NCBI RefSeq assembly: GCF_000953135.1
Contig: NZ_LN614827.1
Location: 3,891,501 to 3,955,500, forward strand
DNA length: 64,000 nt
Direction: 5' to 3'
From: Legionella fallonii LLAP-10
GTDB taxonomy: Bacteria > Pseudomonadota > Gammaproteobacteria > Legionellales > Legionellaceae
How positions within the stretch are numbered: the first letter of the stretch is position 1; each line of letters starts with the position of its first letter. The position numbers were made by a program, and so were the translations under genes. Below, one piece after another: positions 52,015 to 60,014 of this stretch. Under the pieces are notes generated by a model. The model did not search any database, was not told the origin of the DNA, and was given only the letters and a program-made list of their open reading frames with translations.

Positions 52015-53421
52015 ATGGATACTAGCAAAACTGGGCATAAGCTGTTCGTGCTTGATACTAATATTTTAATGCACGATCCAACTGCTATCTATCATTTCGA
52101 TGAACACGATATTTATATACCCATGGTGGTATTAGAAGAGTTAGACAGTCATAAAACGGGAACCTCAGAAGTTGCCCGCAACGTAAGACAAACAAACCGT
52201 ATGTTAGTAGAGTTAATGAGCAATGCATCTCATGAACAGATAGTTAATGGATTGCCTATTCCTAGTTTTGTTAATTCTCATAAGCAAAATAGCAGTGGTA
52301 AGCTTTTTTTTCAAACTGATGAATTTGCACAGGTCGTTCCTTCTTCTCTTCCTGGGCATAAAGTAGACAACACTATTCTTGCCACAGCCTTAGGATTACA
52401 AAAAAAATTCACGGGCAAAAAGCAAGTCATTATCATTTCTAAAGACATTAATTTGCGTATCAAAGCCGGAATATTGGGTATTCCCGCAGAGGACTACTAC
52501 AATGATCAGGTGTTAGATGATGTTAATCTTCTCCATCGTGGATTACATATACTAGATAACAATTTTTGGGACACTCATGCTCAAGGTATGGATTCTTGGC
52601 AAGAAAGCGGTAAAACCTTTTATCGTGTTTCAGGACCATTAGTATCACAATGGAATCCCAATGATGGTATTAGTACAGAAGATAATTCATTCCAAGCCTT
52701 AGTCAAAAAATTAGATGGCAACAATGCCATCGTGCAAATTGTTCGCGATTATACTCAACCTAAACATTCAGTTTGGGGTATCAATGCAAGAAATAGAGAA
52801 CAAAATTTTTCTTTAAATTTGCTGCTTGATCCAGACATTGATTTCGTGACCTTACAAGGTTCGGCTGGTACAGGTAAAACATTACTCACCATCGCTGCAG
52901 GTTTAACGCAGGTGCTCGATCAAAACCGCTATAATGAAATTCTAATGACGCGCGTTACCATTCCTGTAGGGGAAGATATTGGTTTTTTACCAGGCACAGA
53001 AGAAGAAAAAATGACGCCATGGATGGGCGCATTAATGGATAATCTAGAAGTACTACATGGCTCACAAGTCGGCGGTAGCTTTGGCCGGGGAGCAACTCAA
53101 GATCTGTTACAAAATAAAATTAAAATTCGTTCATTAAATTTTATGCGAGGGCGTACTTTTCTAAATCGCTACATCATTATCGATGAAGCACAAAATCTAA
53201 CCTCCAAACAAATTAAAACCTTAGTCACTCGTGCTGGTCCAGGCAGTAAAATTATTTGTCTCGGCGATATCAAACAAATCGATACTCCCTATTTGACAGA
53301 AACCACCTCTGGTTTAACCTTTGCAGTAGATAGATTTAAGCATTGGGAGCATAGTGCGCACATGACTTTAACGCGTGGAGAACGATCAAGACTTGCATTT
53401 TATGCTGCTGAGCATTTATAG
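52015..53421 (+). CDS. PhoH2-type PIN domain-ATPase
   Basis: Two-domain protein of 468 residues: N-terminal PIN RNase domain (about 1-160, FVLDTNILMHDPTAIYHF with the acidic DTN, VVLEELD) and C-terminal PhoH ATPase domain (about 240-468) with Walker A GSAGTGKT and Walker B IIIDEAQN. PIN-PhoH proteins act as sequence-selective RNases with RNA helicase activity; in some bacteria they are toxins or RNA-processing proteins. No antitoxin-like gene is next to it, so a housekeeping RNA role is preferred. GGGGTGA precedes the ATG. 23 bases before guaC. Confidence 0.92.
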   Translation: MDTSKTGHKLFVLDTNILMHDPTAIYHFDEHDIYIPMVVLEELDSHKTGTSEVARNVRQTNRMLVELMSNASHEQIVNGLPIPSFVNSHKQNSSGKLFFQTDEFAQVVPSSLPGHKVDNTILATALGLQKKFTGKKQVIIISKDINLRIKAGILGIPAEDYYNDQVLDDVNLLHRGLHILDNNFWDTHAQGMDSWQESGKTFYRVSGPLVSQWNPNDGISTEDNSFQALVKKLDGNNAIVQIVRDYTQPKHSVWGINARNREQNFSLNLLLDPDIDFVTLQGSAGTGKTLLTIAAGLTQVLDQNRYNEILMTRVTIPVGEDIGFLPGTEEEKMTPWMGALMDNLEVLHGSQVGGSFGRGATQDLLQNKIKIRSLNFMRGRTFLNRYIIIDEAQNLTSKQIKTLVTRAGPGSKIICLGDIKQIDTPYLTETTSGLTFAVDRFKHWEHSAHMTLTRGERSRLAFYAAEHL

Positions 53422-53444
53422 TACGCGTTTTACGAGGATAAAAA

Positions 53445-54458
53445 ATGACCGATCAAGCCATCACTTTTGATGATGTTCTTCTTGTCCCTTCATATAATCA
53501 TCATGAATCAAGAAGAGTTGTAGAAACAATCAGCACCGATCGATTAGGCAAACTCAGTCTAAATCTCCCGGTAATCAGTTCCAATATGGATACCATTACC
53601 GAAAGTGGCATGGCTAATTTCATGCACAGTAAAGGCGCCATGGGAGCATTACATCGCTTCATGACTATAGAAGAAAACATTGCTGAGTTTAAGAAATGTA
53701 AAGGCAATGTCTTTGTTTCTGTTGGTTGTACTACTGCTGAGCTACAAAGAGCAGAAGCCTTGCGTGATGCAGGGGCGGACTATTTCTGCGTTGATGTTGC
53801 TCATGCTCATGCAAAATATGTAGGCAAAACTTTAAAAAGCTTACGTCACCTTCTAGCAGACCGCTGTATCATGGCGGGAAATGTCGCAACCTATGCAGGA
53901 GCAGACTATCTTGCTTCCTGTGGCGCCGACATTATTAAAGCAGGTATAGGCGGAGGCTCTGTATGCAGTACTCGTATCAAAACGGGTTTTGGAGTTCCTA
54001 TGCTCACCTGTATTCAAGACTGCTCTCGTTCTGATCGCTCCATAGTCGCTGATGGTGGGATTAAAACTCCAGGGGATATAGTGAAAGCACTCGCTTTTGG
54101 GGCAGACTTTGTCATGATAGGTGGAATGCTTGCTGGTACAGCACCAACTCCAGGAGAGGCAATCCAGAAAGAAGATGGCAGTAAAGTAAAACGCTATCGT
54201 GGCATGGCCTCTAGAGAAGCGCAAGAAGCCTTTCTTGGTGAGATGCACGAATGGAAAACCGCAGAGGGAGTAGCAACGGAGGTACCCTTCAAAGAAAATA
54301 CCGATGCTATTATTGCTGACATCGTGGGTGGATTAAGATCAGGTTTGACCTATGCTGGCGCAGACACTATTAGTGAATTACAACGCAAATTAAATTATGT
54401 TGTTGTAACACAGGCAGGGCGTATTGAAAGTTTACCACATAAGTTATTAGAACGATAA
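53445..54458 (+). CDS. guaC: GMP reductase
   Basis: Converts GMP to IMP with NADPH. 337 residues; IMPDH/GMPR barrel with the catalytic cysteine in KAGIGGGSVCSTR and the substrate loop KRYRGMASREAQEAF. No CBS insertion, so GMPR rather than IMPDH. GAGGAT lies about 7 bases before the ATG. Probably co-transcribed with the PhoH gene. Confidence 0.93.
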   Translation: MTDQAITFDDVLLVPSYNHHESRRVVETISTDRLGKLSLNLPVISSNMDTITESGMANFMHSKGAMGALHRFMTIEENIAEFKKCKGNVFVSVGCTTAELQRAEALRDAGADYFCVDVAHAHAKYVGKTLKSLRHLLADRCIMAGNVATYAGADYLASCGADIIKAGIGGGSVCSTRIKTGFGVPMLTCIQDCSRSDRSIVADGGIKTPGDIVKALAFGADFVMIGGMLAGTAPTPGEAIQKEDGSKVKRYRGMASREAQEAFLGEMHEWKTAEGVATEVPFKENTDAIIADIVGGLRSGLTYAGADTISELQRKLNYVVVTQAGRIESLPHKLLER

Positions 54459-54467
54459 AAAAGAATG

Positions 54468-54497
54468 TAGCCTTGATGCAGCGCGTATTCAAGGCTA
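54468..54497. terminator. Hairpin after guaC
   Basis: TAGCCTTGA (54468-54476) and TCAAGGCTA (54489-54497) form a perfect 9-bp stem around TGCAGCGCGTAT. This REP-like TAGCC...GGCTA form is common after Legionella genes. No U-run. Confidence 0.6.
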
Positions 54498-54705
54498 TAC
54501 CAATTGATTGAGGTTGTAACCAGGAACCGAGCTATAAACGCTTAAATCGGCACTTACTTGAAAGAACAGTTACGCTCATTCTGAACGTAATGTAAGGCCT
54601 ATATCTATATAACTTATGAATGATGTCATCGAAGGCAACCGACTACTTTTTTCCTAGAGCCACATCAAGAAGAGGTGGCCCTCGAAGAATAAATCCCATC
54701 CTAAA

Positions 54706-55452
54706 TCACATTCCTAATGAAGAACCTTCTGTAACTTCAGGAGTAGAAGGGGTACTATCTGGCTTAGGAGCTTGTCCAGTGTCAAATTGCTGGTCACTAG
54801 CTGAACTCAATGATTGTGAAGGATTAGTAACAGGATCAGGAGCCGGAGATAAACTGCTCATCTGCGGAGCAGGGCTATCAACCTGGGGAGAAGAACTATC
54901 AACCTGAGGAGCAGAACTATCAACCTGAGGCGCTGGCGTTTGCTGTGTTGTAGAGCTACTTTGTGGCGTCGGAGCTTGTGGTGTCGGAGCTTGTGGTGTC
55001 GTCTGCTGTGTTGAACTCTGTTGCGCCGTTGGATCGTCCGGAGTCGGGGCATCTGGTGCTGAAGAATTGCCTTTAGCTTTATTATATCCCGCTACTACAG
55101 CTTTGACAATTAGGCTATTTAGTCCTTGGTTAACGCTTGTCACCCACTGCTCAAGCTTATCCATCATCTCCAACATAGGATCTTTCTTTTTATCTTTGTC
55201 ATCTTTTTTGTCGTTTTCGCCGCCTTGACCAAGAAGGGTCTTTTTCAACTGATCGCCAACCTTATTAGCTACCTTACTAACCGCGCTGTTAGCTACATTC
55301 TTTACTTTCCCCAATAGCCCATCCCCTCCTGACTGAGGAGTCGGGGCTGGCCCACTTTGTGGGCTAGGGCTTGTGCCGGGATCAGGAGTTGTTCCGGGAT
55401 CAGGAGTTGTTGATTCTAGATCGCTGCTAACATTGTCTTCTGGAGTGGACAT
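54706..55452 (-). CDS. Pro/Gln/Ser-rich repeat protein, 248 residues
   Basis: Low-complexity protein without recognised family. N-terminal (1-45) Pro/Thr/Asp-rich, middle (about 45-130) a Lys/Asp/Val helical region (GDGLLGKVKNVANSAVSKVA, KKTLLGQGGENDKKDDKDKK), C-terminal (130-248) tandem short repeats: PQVDSSA, PQVDSSS, PQVDSPA and TPQA repeated three times. DNA repeats underlie these and may vary in number. No signal peptide. GAGG lies about 9 bases before the ATG. Could be a surface or translocated protein; neither is shown. Confidence 0.7.
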   Translation of the reverse strand: MSTPEDNVSSDLESTTPDPGTTPDPGTSPSPQSGPAPTPQSGGDGLLGKVKNVANSAVSKVANKVGDQLKKTLLGQGGENDKKDDKDKKKDPMLEMMDKLEQWVTSVNQGLNSLIVKAVVAGYNKAKGNSSAPDAPTPDDPTAQQSSTQQTTPQAPTPQAPTPQSSSTTQQTPAPQVDSSAPQVDSSSPQVDSPAPQMSSLSPAPDPVTNPSQSLSSASDQQFDTGQAPKPDSTPSTPEVTEGSSLGM

Positions 55453-55724
55453 GAAATAAACCTCAAAAAACTTATTCTATTAATTTAAAGATAGCACATC
55501 ATTAGTTAATATGACGACATTATCTGAATTCAAAATAACGTTACTTTTATCCTATGCACAAATTAGTAGAATAATATCAATATAGTAAGGTCATCATAAC
55601 AAAATTTGCCTTATAATAAGTGACAGTCATCGCTAATTTACATTAATTTTGCAGTTTGGATGCTTCTCCTTTTGCAATTACTTTATCGGAAGCAAAGTAC
55701 AAGTTAATTATACGAAGGTTAACC

Positions 55725-56510
55725 ATGAATTATAACGATTTTCGCTATATGCGTCGAGGCAAGCAACTTTCTTCGCTAACAAGGGATGATCTTCCACTTA
55801 TAAAACCAATAAATGAACGAGGCTCTGGTAATGAAAAAGCATTACTCCTACTCCATGGATTTTCTTCTACGCCGGCAGTATTTAGATATCTACTCCCTCA
55901 AATAAAGCATTATGACGCAATAGTTTGTCCAGCCTTAAAAGGACATGCTGAGAGTATAGAAGCATTTTCACTATCAACAGCAAACGATTGGCGCCTTAGT
56001 GCCCATATTGCTTGCAAGTCTTTATTAAAGGAATACCGCAAAGTGGATGTTCTCGGTCTATCGCTAGGCGGTTTATTAGCTTGTGAACTAAGCCAACATT
56101 TTACCCTAAACCATCTTTTCCTTTTGGCTCCCGCTCTTAAGTTAAATATGCATGTCAACATGTCCTTAAAATTAGCTCAAGTGTTAAAATGTTTGGGATT
56201 TCACCAATTACGCAACTCTGCAGGTAATCTTGTTTCCAATCAGCATGCAGAAATTACTTATAGAAAACTACCTATTGTAACCATCATTGAAATGCTTTCT
56301 TTAGCACAAAATTATCAATGGATACCACCAACCTGCCCAACTGATTTATTTTTAGGAACCTATGATGAAGTTGTTGCCTCTGCAGAAGTAGAAAAACTGT
56401 TTTCATCTCTGTCCAATGCAACGATACATTGGTTAAAAAATTCCGCCCATCTCCTTCCCTTAGATAATGATGTTCAAGAAATCATTCAATGCATTAATAG
56501 TTATCAGTAA
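55725..56510 (+). CDS. Alpha/beta hydrolase, carboxylesterase/monoacylglycerol lipase type
   Basis: 261-residue cytoplasmic hydrolase of the Est30/monoacylglycerol lipase group. LLLHGFSSTPAVFRYL (oxyanion HGF), nucleophile elbow GLSLGG, and NSAHLLPLD with the histidine. The acid is probably in LFLGTYDEVVA. Start chosen at the ATG at 55725 because GAAGG is 8 bases upstream; the earlier open frame from 55656 has no start signal. Likely hydrolyses short-chain esters. Confidence 0.85.
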   Translation: MNYNDFRYMRRGKQLSSLTRDDLPLIKPINERGSGNEKALLLLHGFSSTPAVFRYLLPQIKHYDAIVCPALKGHAESIEAFSLSTANDWRLSAHIACKSLLKEYRKVDVLGLSLGGLLACELSQHFTLNHLFLLAPALKLNMHVNMSLKLAQVLKCLGFHQLRNSAGNLVSNQHAEITYRKLPIVTIIEMLSLAQNYQWIPPTCPTDLFLGTYDEVVASAEVEKLFSSLSNATIHWLKNSAHLLPLDNDVQEIIQCINSYQ

Positions 56511-56591
56511 TGCTTAAATAGCAAAAAATCTATTGAAAAAATGAACTAACTACATTATTTTTCTCCCTCATTTGATTTTAAGGAGTTTTAA

Positions 56592-56864
56592 ATGTTTTCC
56601 TTTTTTCCTTCTCAACCCTCTCAAACTATGGCAAGTACAGCAAAAGAAGTAGGAAAATTCGCTTTAGGTGTTATGACTATAGCTACTGCATATTTGGCCC
56701 TAGAGTATAGTGCGGCCAATGATGATGAAATCGCTGAAACATCCCAAGAAGAGGGCTCATCTTCATTTCTAGATTGTCTCGTGGAAATGCTAACGGAATT
56801 TGGGGAAGGAAACAACCATCGTTATAATGAGGGAAGAGAGGAACTACTGCGCACACTACCTTAG
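56592..56864 (+). CDS. Small hypothetical protein, 90 residues
   Basis: Very strong ribosome site (AAGGAG 6 bases before the ATG). One hydrophobic helix (about 22-42, FALGVMTIATAYLALEYSA) is flanked by an N-terminal Ser/Pro/Gln stretch and an acidic C-terminal half (DDEIAETSQEEGSSS, then a short helix). A single-span membrane protein with acidic tail. No family recognised. Followed by a perfect terminator. Confidence 0.75.
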   Translation: MFSFFPSQPSQTMASTAKEVGKFALGVMTIATAYLALEYSAANDDEIAETSQEEGSSSFLDCLVEMLTEFGEGNNHRYNEGREELLRTLP

Positions 56865-56882
56865 CCCCATACTGTTTTATTA

Positions 56883-56912
56883 GGATTTAGCAGAATTATT
56901 TCTGCTAAATCC
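56883..56912. terminator. Perfect 13-bp hairpin between convergent genes
   Basis: GGATTTAGCAGAA (56883-56895), loop TTAT, TTCTGCTAAATCC (56900-56912). Strong bidirectional terminator candidate between the 90-residue gene and the lipoprotein gene. Confidence 0.8.
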
Positions 56913-56924
56913 ATTAAACACGCT

Positions 56925-57887
56925 CTATGGGAACTGTTTATTGTAACGGTTAAATTGTTCTGTATCGAACAGACTCCACTCTCTCATATTCAATACCGAG
57001 CCATTATTAGCCATAAAATCAGCGCGTGTTGTAGGAATATTATAATAATAAATATCACTCGCGTCCGTCGCCAGGCTGCTCTGATGGTTTACTGAGGAAA
57101 TTTCAGCAACGGATCTATCATGTGTCTTAACAAAGCTGCGTTGAGCGCGCAAATATCGGCCTTTAAAACGAGCATTATCCCATAACTCCACTTCGAGTCT
57201 ATTAACAATACCAGCTAATTGGATTTTTGCCGCCTTTGTTGCTCTAATCGTTAAGTGATTACTCTTTATCCAGTAAAAACTAAGCCAACCACCACCCTCT
57301 ATATCTAATTTAGATAGACTAGCAAAGCCAGTTAACTGAACCTTAGGGTTCCCTTTTAGACGAATTTGCACATCATGAGAGGTAATGCCACTGATTTGCG
57401 TTAAACCATTCCCTGCCACCACTATTTTTTGCAAGCCAATACTGCCACCCAACTGCGTGGTGCCCTGATTCGCTAGATAAAGTTCTAAAAAGCGCGTGTG
57501 TAACCTATTTCCTTTAACTATGCCCGCTCCTGTATAACGTAGGGTATTAAGAAATTGTCCTCTAACATCGGCAGTGACCTCTCCATAACGAGGATAACCA
57601 TTACCTATCGCTAAATAAAGGGTGGTGCCACTAACGGCAGTTGTTACTTGAGCAAGATCTCTGGGATCTCCCATTAATATAACTTGTGGCTTTTTATAAC
57701 CAGTATGCAAATTGAGATTAATTCGTCCTTGAGCATTGACCTGAGTAAACGCACCAACCTGTCGATATTGTTTAAAACTATGCCCAGAATACTGTAGCTG
57801 TGGGGGAGGCATTTTTTGTCGTGAGTGATGAGCACATCCTGATAGAAAAAAGGCAATTAAAATCAATAAATAACACCGCTTTAACAT
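56925..57887 (-). CDS. DUF2807-type lipoprotein
   Basis: Lipoprotein of 320 residues: MLKRCYLLILIAFFLSGCAH with lipobox LSGC, cysteine at 18. The body is a parallel beta-helix-like repeat of short strands (GRINLNLHTGYKKPQVILMG, VTADVRGQFLNTLRYTGAG), the pattern of GIN/DUF2807 auto-adhesin-like domains. AGGAAA precedes the ATG. Probably on the outer membrane inner leaflet or surface. Function unknown. Confidence 0.8.
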   Translation of the reverse strand: MLKRCYLLILIAFFLSGCAHHSRQKMPPPQLQYSGHSFKQYRQVGAFTQVNAQGRINLNLHTGYKKPQVILMGDPRDLAQVTTAVSGTTLYLAIGNGYPRYGEVTADVRGQFLNTLRYTGAGIVKGNRLHTRFLELYLANQGTTQLGGSIGLQKIVVAGNGLTQISGITSHDVQIRLKGNPKVQLTGFASLSKLDIEGGGWLSFYWIKSNHLTIRATKAAKIQLAGIVNRLEVELWDNARFKGRYLRAQRSFVKTHDRSVAEISSVNHQSSLATDASDIYYYNIPTTRADFMANNGSVLNMREWSLFDTEQFNRYNKQFP

Positions 57888-57959
57888 GTTCTTATTTCCT
57901 GAAACAATAATCCCTCTACATTAGAATAAGTTCTAGCAATGTGCAACAGCACATCTTAC

Positions 57960-58940
57960 TTAAAACCAAGACTCTTTAGAAAAATTAGATAAAATCACAT
58001 TACTAGAGCAAGAATCATGTTCAGGATAGGCTGGAGCCTTATTGATTAAAACATTTAAAGATTCGTTAAAAGGAATTAGTGGCGGCAGTTGGATAAATAT
58101 GTCAACTAATACCCCATTTTTACATCCTAGATAGAGTTTATCCTCGTTATTTTTGCCAAATGATGTGGCAATTAACTCACGTAGGGTCGCTAATTTTACT
58201 ACTTCACCTTTATGATGGGTTAAATATTGTCCAAAAACAGATTGATCCGCTTCTGTTGTTAAGCGCATTGCCAGAGTAAAATAATCATCCGGCATTAATA
58301 TTTGACAACTGCCATGTTTATTCCATTCATGCCGCTCTAAACAACTGCCATAATGATAGCTAGGCATCAATTGTTTTAATTGCTCCGCTACAGCAGGACT
58401 CAGATTTAAAGGAGAGTAATCACAATGATTGGCTCGCGGGTTAACACCACAAAATCCATAACGCTGTCCACAGGCATCTTGATTGGGCCATAAACCATGC
58501 AACGTTAAGTGAGTAGCTTGGTAAGAGTTAGGAGATAATTTACTGCATTCGGGTTTACCTGCTTCATAACCGTAAGTTTGACAAAATCCAGGTTGAGAAC
58601 TTAAAGCTAAAACGTAAGAATCAGCTCTTCCCGCATCAGCACTGCATCTATTCGTATCGCGTTGATTATACTCGGTGATTCCACAATTGGCATTGACCCA
58701 ACGGAGTGTATTATGGCTTTCTGGTAACTCTATTCGCACCCAGTCAGGAGGACTCTTATTAATTTCTTTGAGTGGATAATGATAGGTTGGCCGAACCATT
58801 AAATGTTCCGGATTGGTTTTTTTATTTTTGGAGATATAGGCTGGGCAGGATTGCGTCGCTTCAAAAGTTCCACTAACGACATGAGACGCATTGACACTAA
58901 AAGAACAGGCAAGCAAAAACAGGGTAGCGGACTTTATCAT
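57960..58940 (-). CDS. srnA: Secreted T2-family ribonuclease, SrnA-like
   Basis: RNase T2 of 326 residues with signal peptide (about 1-18, LFLLACSFSVNA). CAS I is LTLHGLWPNQ with catalytic H148, and CAS II is HEWNKHGSC with E205 and H209. Eight or more cysteines suit the disulphide-bonded extracellular enzyme. Similar to Legionella SrnA, a type II secretion substrate needed for amoeba infection in L. pneumophila (family knowledge). AGGATG precedes the ATG. Third T2SS-type exoenzyme of the window. Confidence 0.88.
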   Translation of the reverse strand: MIKSATLFLLACSFSVNASHVVSGTFEATQSCPAYISKNKKTNPEHLMVRPTYHYPLKEINKSPPDWVRIELPESHNTLRWVNANCGITEYNQRDTNRCSADAGRADSYVLALSSQPGFCQTYGYEAGKPECSKLSPNSYQATHLTLHGLWPNQDACGQRYGFCGVNPRANHCDYSPLNLSPAVAEQLKQLMPSYHYGSCLERHEWNKHGSCQILMPDDYFTLAMRLTTEADQSVFGQYLTHHKGEVVKLATLRELIATSFGKNNEDKLYLGCKNGVLVDIFIQLPPLIPFNESLNVLINKAPAYPEHDSCSSNVILSNFSKESWF

Positions 58941-59039
58941 TGAGTCATCCTGACCAAGTTTGATAATAGCATTATACCTAAGACAATAATGAAAGCTAGC
59001 TTTTGTTTTTTTTGCGAATAAATCTAATAAATAATACCC

Positions 59040-59261
59040 TTACTCCCTAGTTTCTATACGAAACAGGTATTGATACAAATAGTTAACAGGAAAAAATAAC
59101 CTATTAAAGGTCGTAAATAACTGATAGCTATTTAAATGGGGCAGGGATAGTCTCTTCCGGTAATAGACCACATCTTTCTTTATTTCTACATCCCACGCTT
59201 CTGCCGCAGGATGTAAAACTTCCTCACCATTACAGGAGTCCGTGACCGCGTCACGGAACAT
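59040..59261 (-). other. Doubtful 73-residue ORF and palindrome in the srnA-csp gap
   Basis: The 400-base gap between srnA and csp holds an ORF with no ribosome site. Its start region contains a perfect palindrome, TCCGTGAC-CGC-GTCACGGA (59237-59255). The translation contains HPAAEAWDVEIKKDVVYYRK, which reads like protein, so a fragment of a decayed mobile gene is possible. Not called as a gene. Confidence 0.25.
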
Positions 59262-59340
59262 TAAGGAAAAGGCAACCTTTCACATCCCCACTTTTTCATG
59301 TCGTATAACACGCAAAAGCAGAGGATTCAAAAATGTGTTT

Positions 59341-59556
59341 TTACAGAGCAGTTACTTCTTCAGCCTGAAGCCCTTTAGCACCTTTACTCACTACGAACTC
59401 TACGCGCTGACCTTCTACCAAAGATTTACGTCCAGCAGAGCCAACGATGGCGCGAAAATGCACGAACACATCATCTTGACCATTATCTCGACTAATAAAA
59501 CCATAACCTTTAGCATCATTAAACCACTTTACGTGACCAGTTTCTTTCACAGACAT
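59341..59556 (-). CDS. Cold-shock domain protein (CspA/E type)
   Basis: 71-residue cold-shock protein with RNP1 KGYGFI and RNP2 DVFVHF; ends [25 protein letters not shown] before the ATG is a moderate ribosome site. Unlike the copy at 26884, it has a long leader: the likely extended -10 at 59724-59729 gives a 5' UTR of about 160 bases, as in cspA genes whose mRNA structure senses cold. Confidence 0.92.
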   Translation of the reverse strand: MSVKETGHVKWFNDAKGYGFISRDNGQDDVFVHFRAIVGSAGRKSLVEGQRVEFVVSKGAKGLQAEEVTAL

Positions 59557-59723
59557 TTCGATTTTCCAAATAAAATTAAATAAATACTTGCACTAGGTGC
59601 TTCTAAGAAAAAATAAAGTGTTACGTTTGGTCGCAGTAGATTAGCTGCTATCAGCAGCACTAAGGCAGGGATTTTCACGAAAAACAAGATTTTAACCAAA
59701 AGCTTATAATACAAGTATCTATG

Positions 59724-59729
59724 ATTATA
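59724..59729 (-). promoter_or_regulatory. Extended -10 promoter of the second csp
   Basis: On the minus strand TGGTATAAT is an extended -10. The transcript would carry a roughly 160-base untranslated leader before the ATG at 59556. Confidence 0.5.
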
Positions 59730-59880
59730 CCATGAAATGTAACAAATGACGAGCAATAGGTACAAATTACTTAATAAATGACCCAATATTATCCTCTTAG
59801 AGCCATTATCAACCTATTACCTTTTATTTGTAATCACTATAGAAAAAAGTAAGATATGAATAGAAGATAAAATCACTGTC

Positions 59881-59988
59881 ATTAAATAACGTTCGCTTCA
59901 GATAAGCAAGTTCGTATCCCGGCATCTCCTCAGCACAAAGGGTTCCGATGTAAGTGACATTCTTATCCGAGAATAACGTTAAATAATG
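59881..59988. repeat. Family C repeat, copy C2, with imperfect inverted arms
   Basis: GGTTCCGATGTAAGTGACAT with CTTATCCGAGAATAACGTTAA (59941-59982) matches C1 at 36823. Upstream ATTAAATAACGTT and TTCAGATAAG (59881-59906) are an imperfect inverted copy of the right end, so the whole unit is about 108 bases with inverted arms. Confidence 0.6.
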
Positions 59989-60014
59989 ACAGTAATAGTG
60001 GCTGAACTAACTCA

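Noticed and set aside
52015-53421. PIN-PhoH gene as a toxin of a toxin-antitoxin pair
   Set aside because: There is no small antitoxin-like ORF directly upstream; the next gene is guaC.
53853-54248. 131-residue ORF on the minus strand within guaC
   Set aside because: It lies wholly inside a well-identified gene, has no ribosome site, and its translation has no protein-like character.
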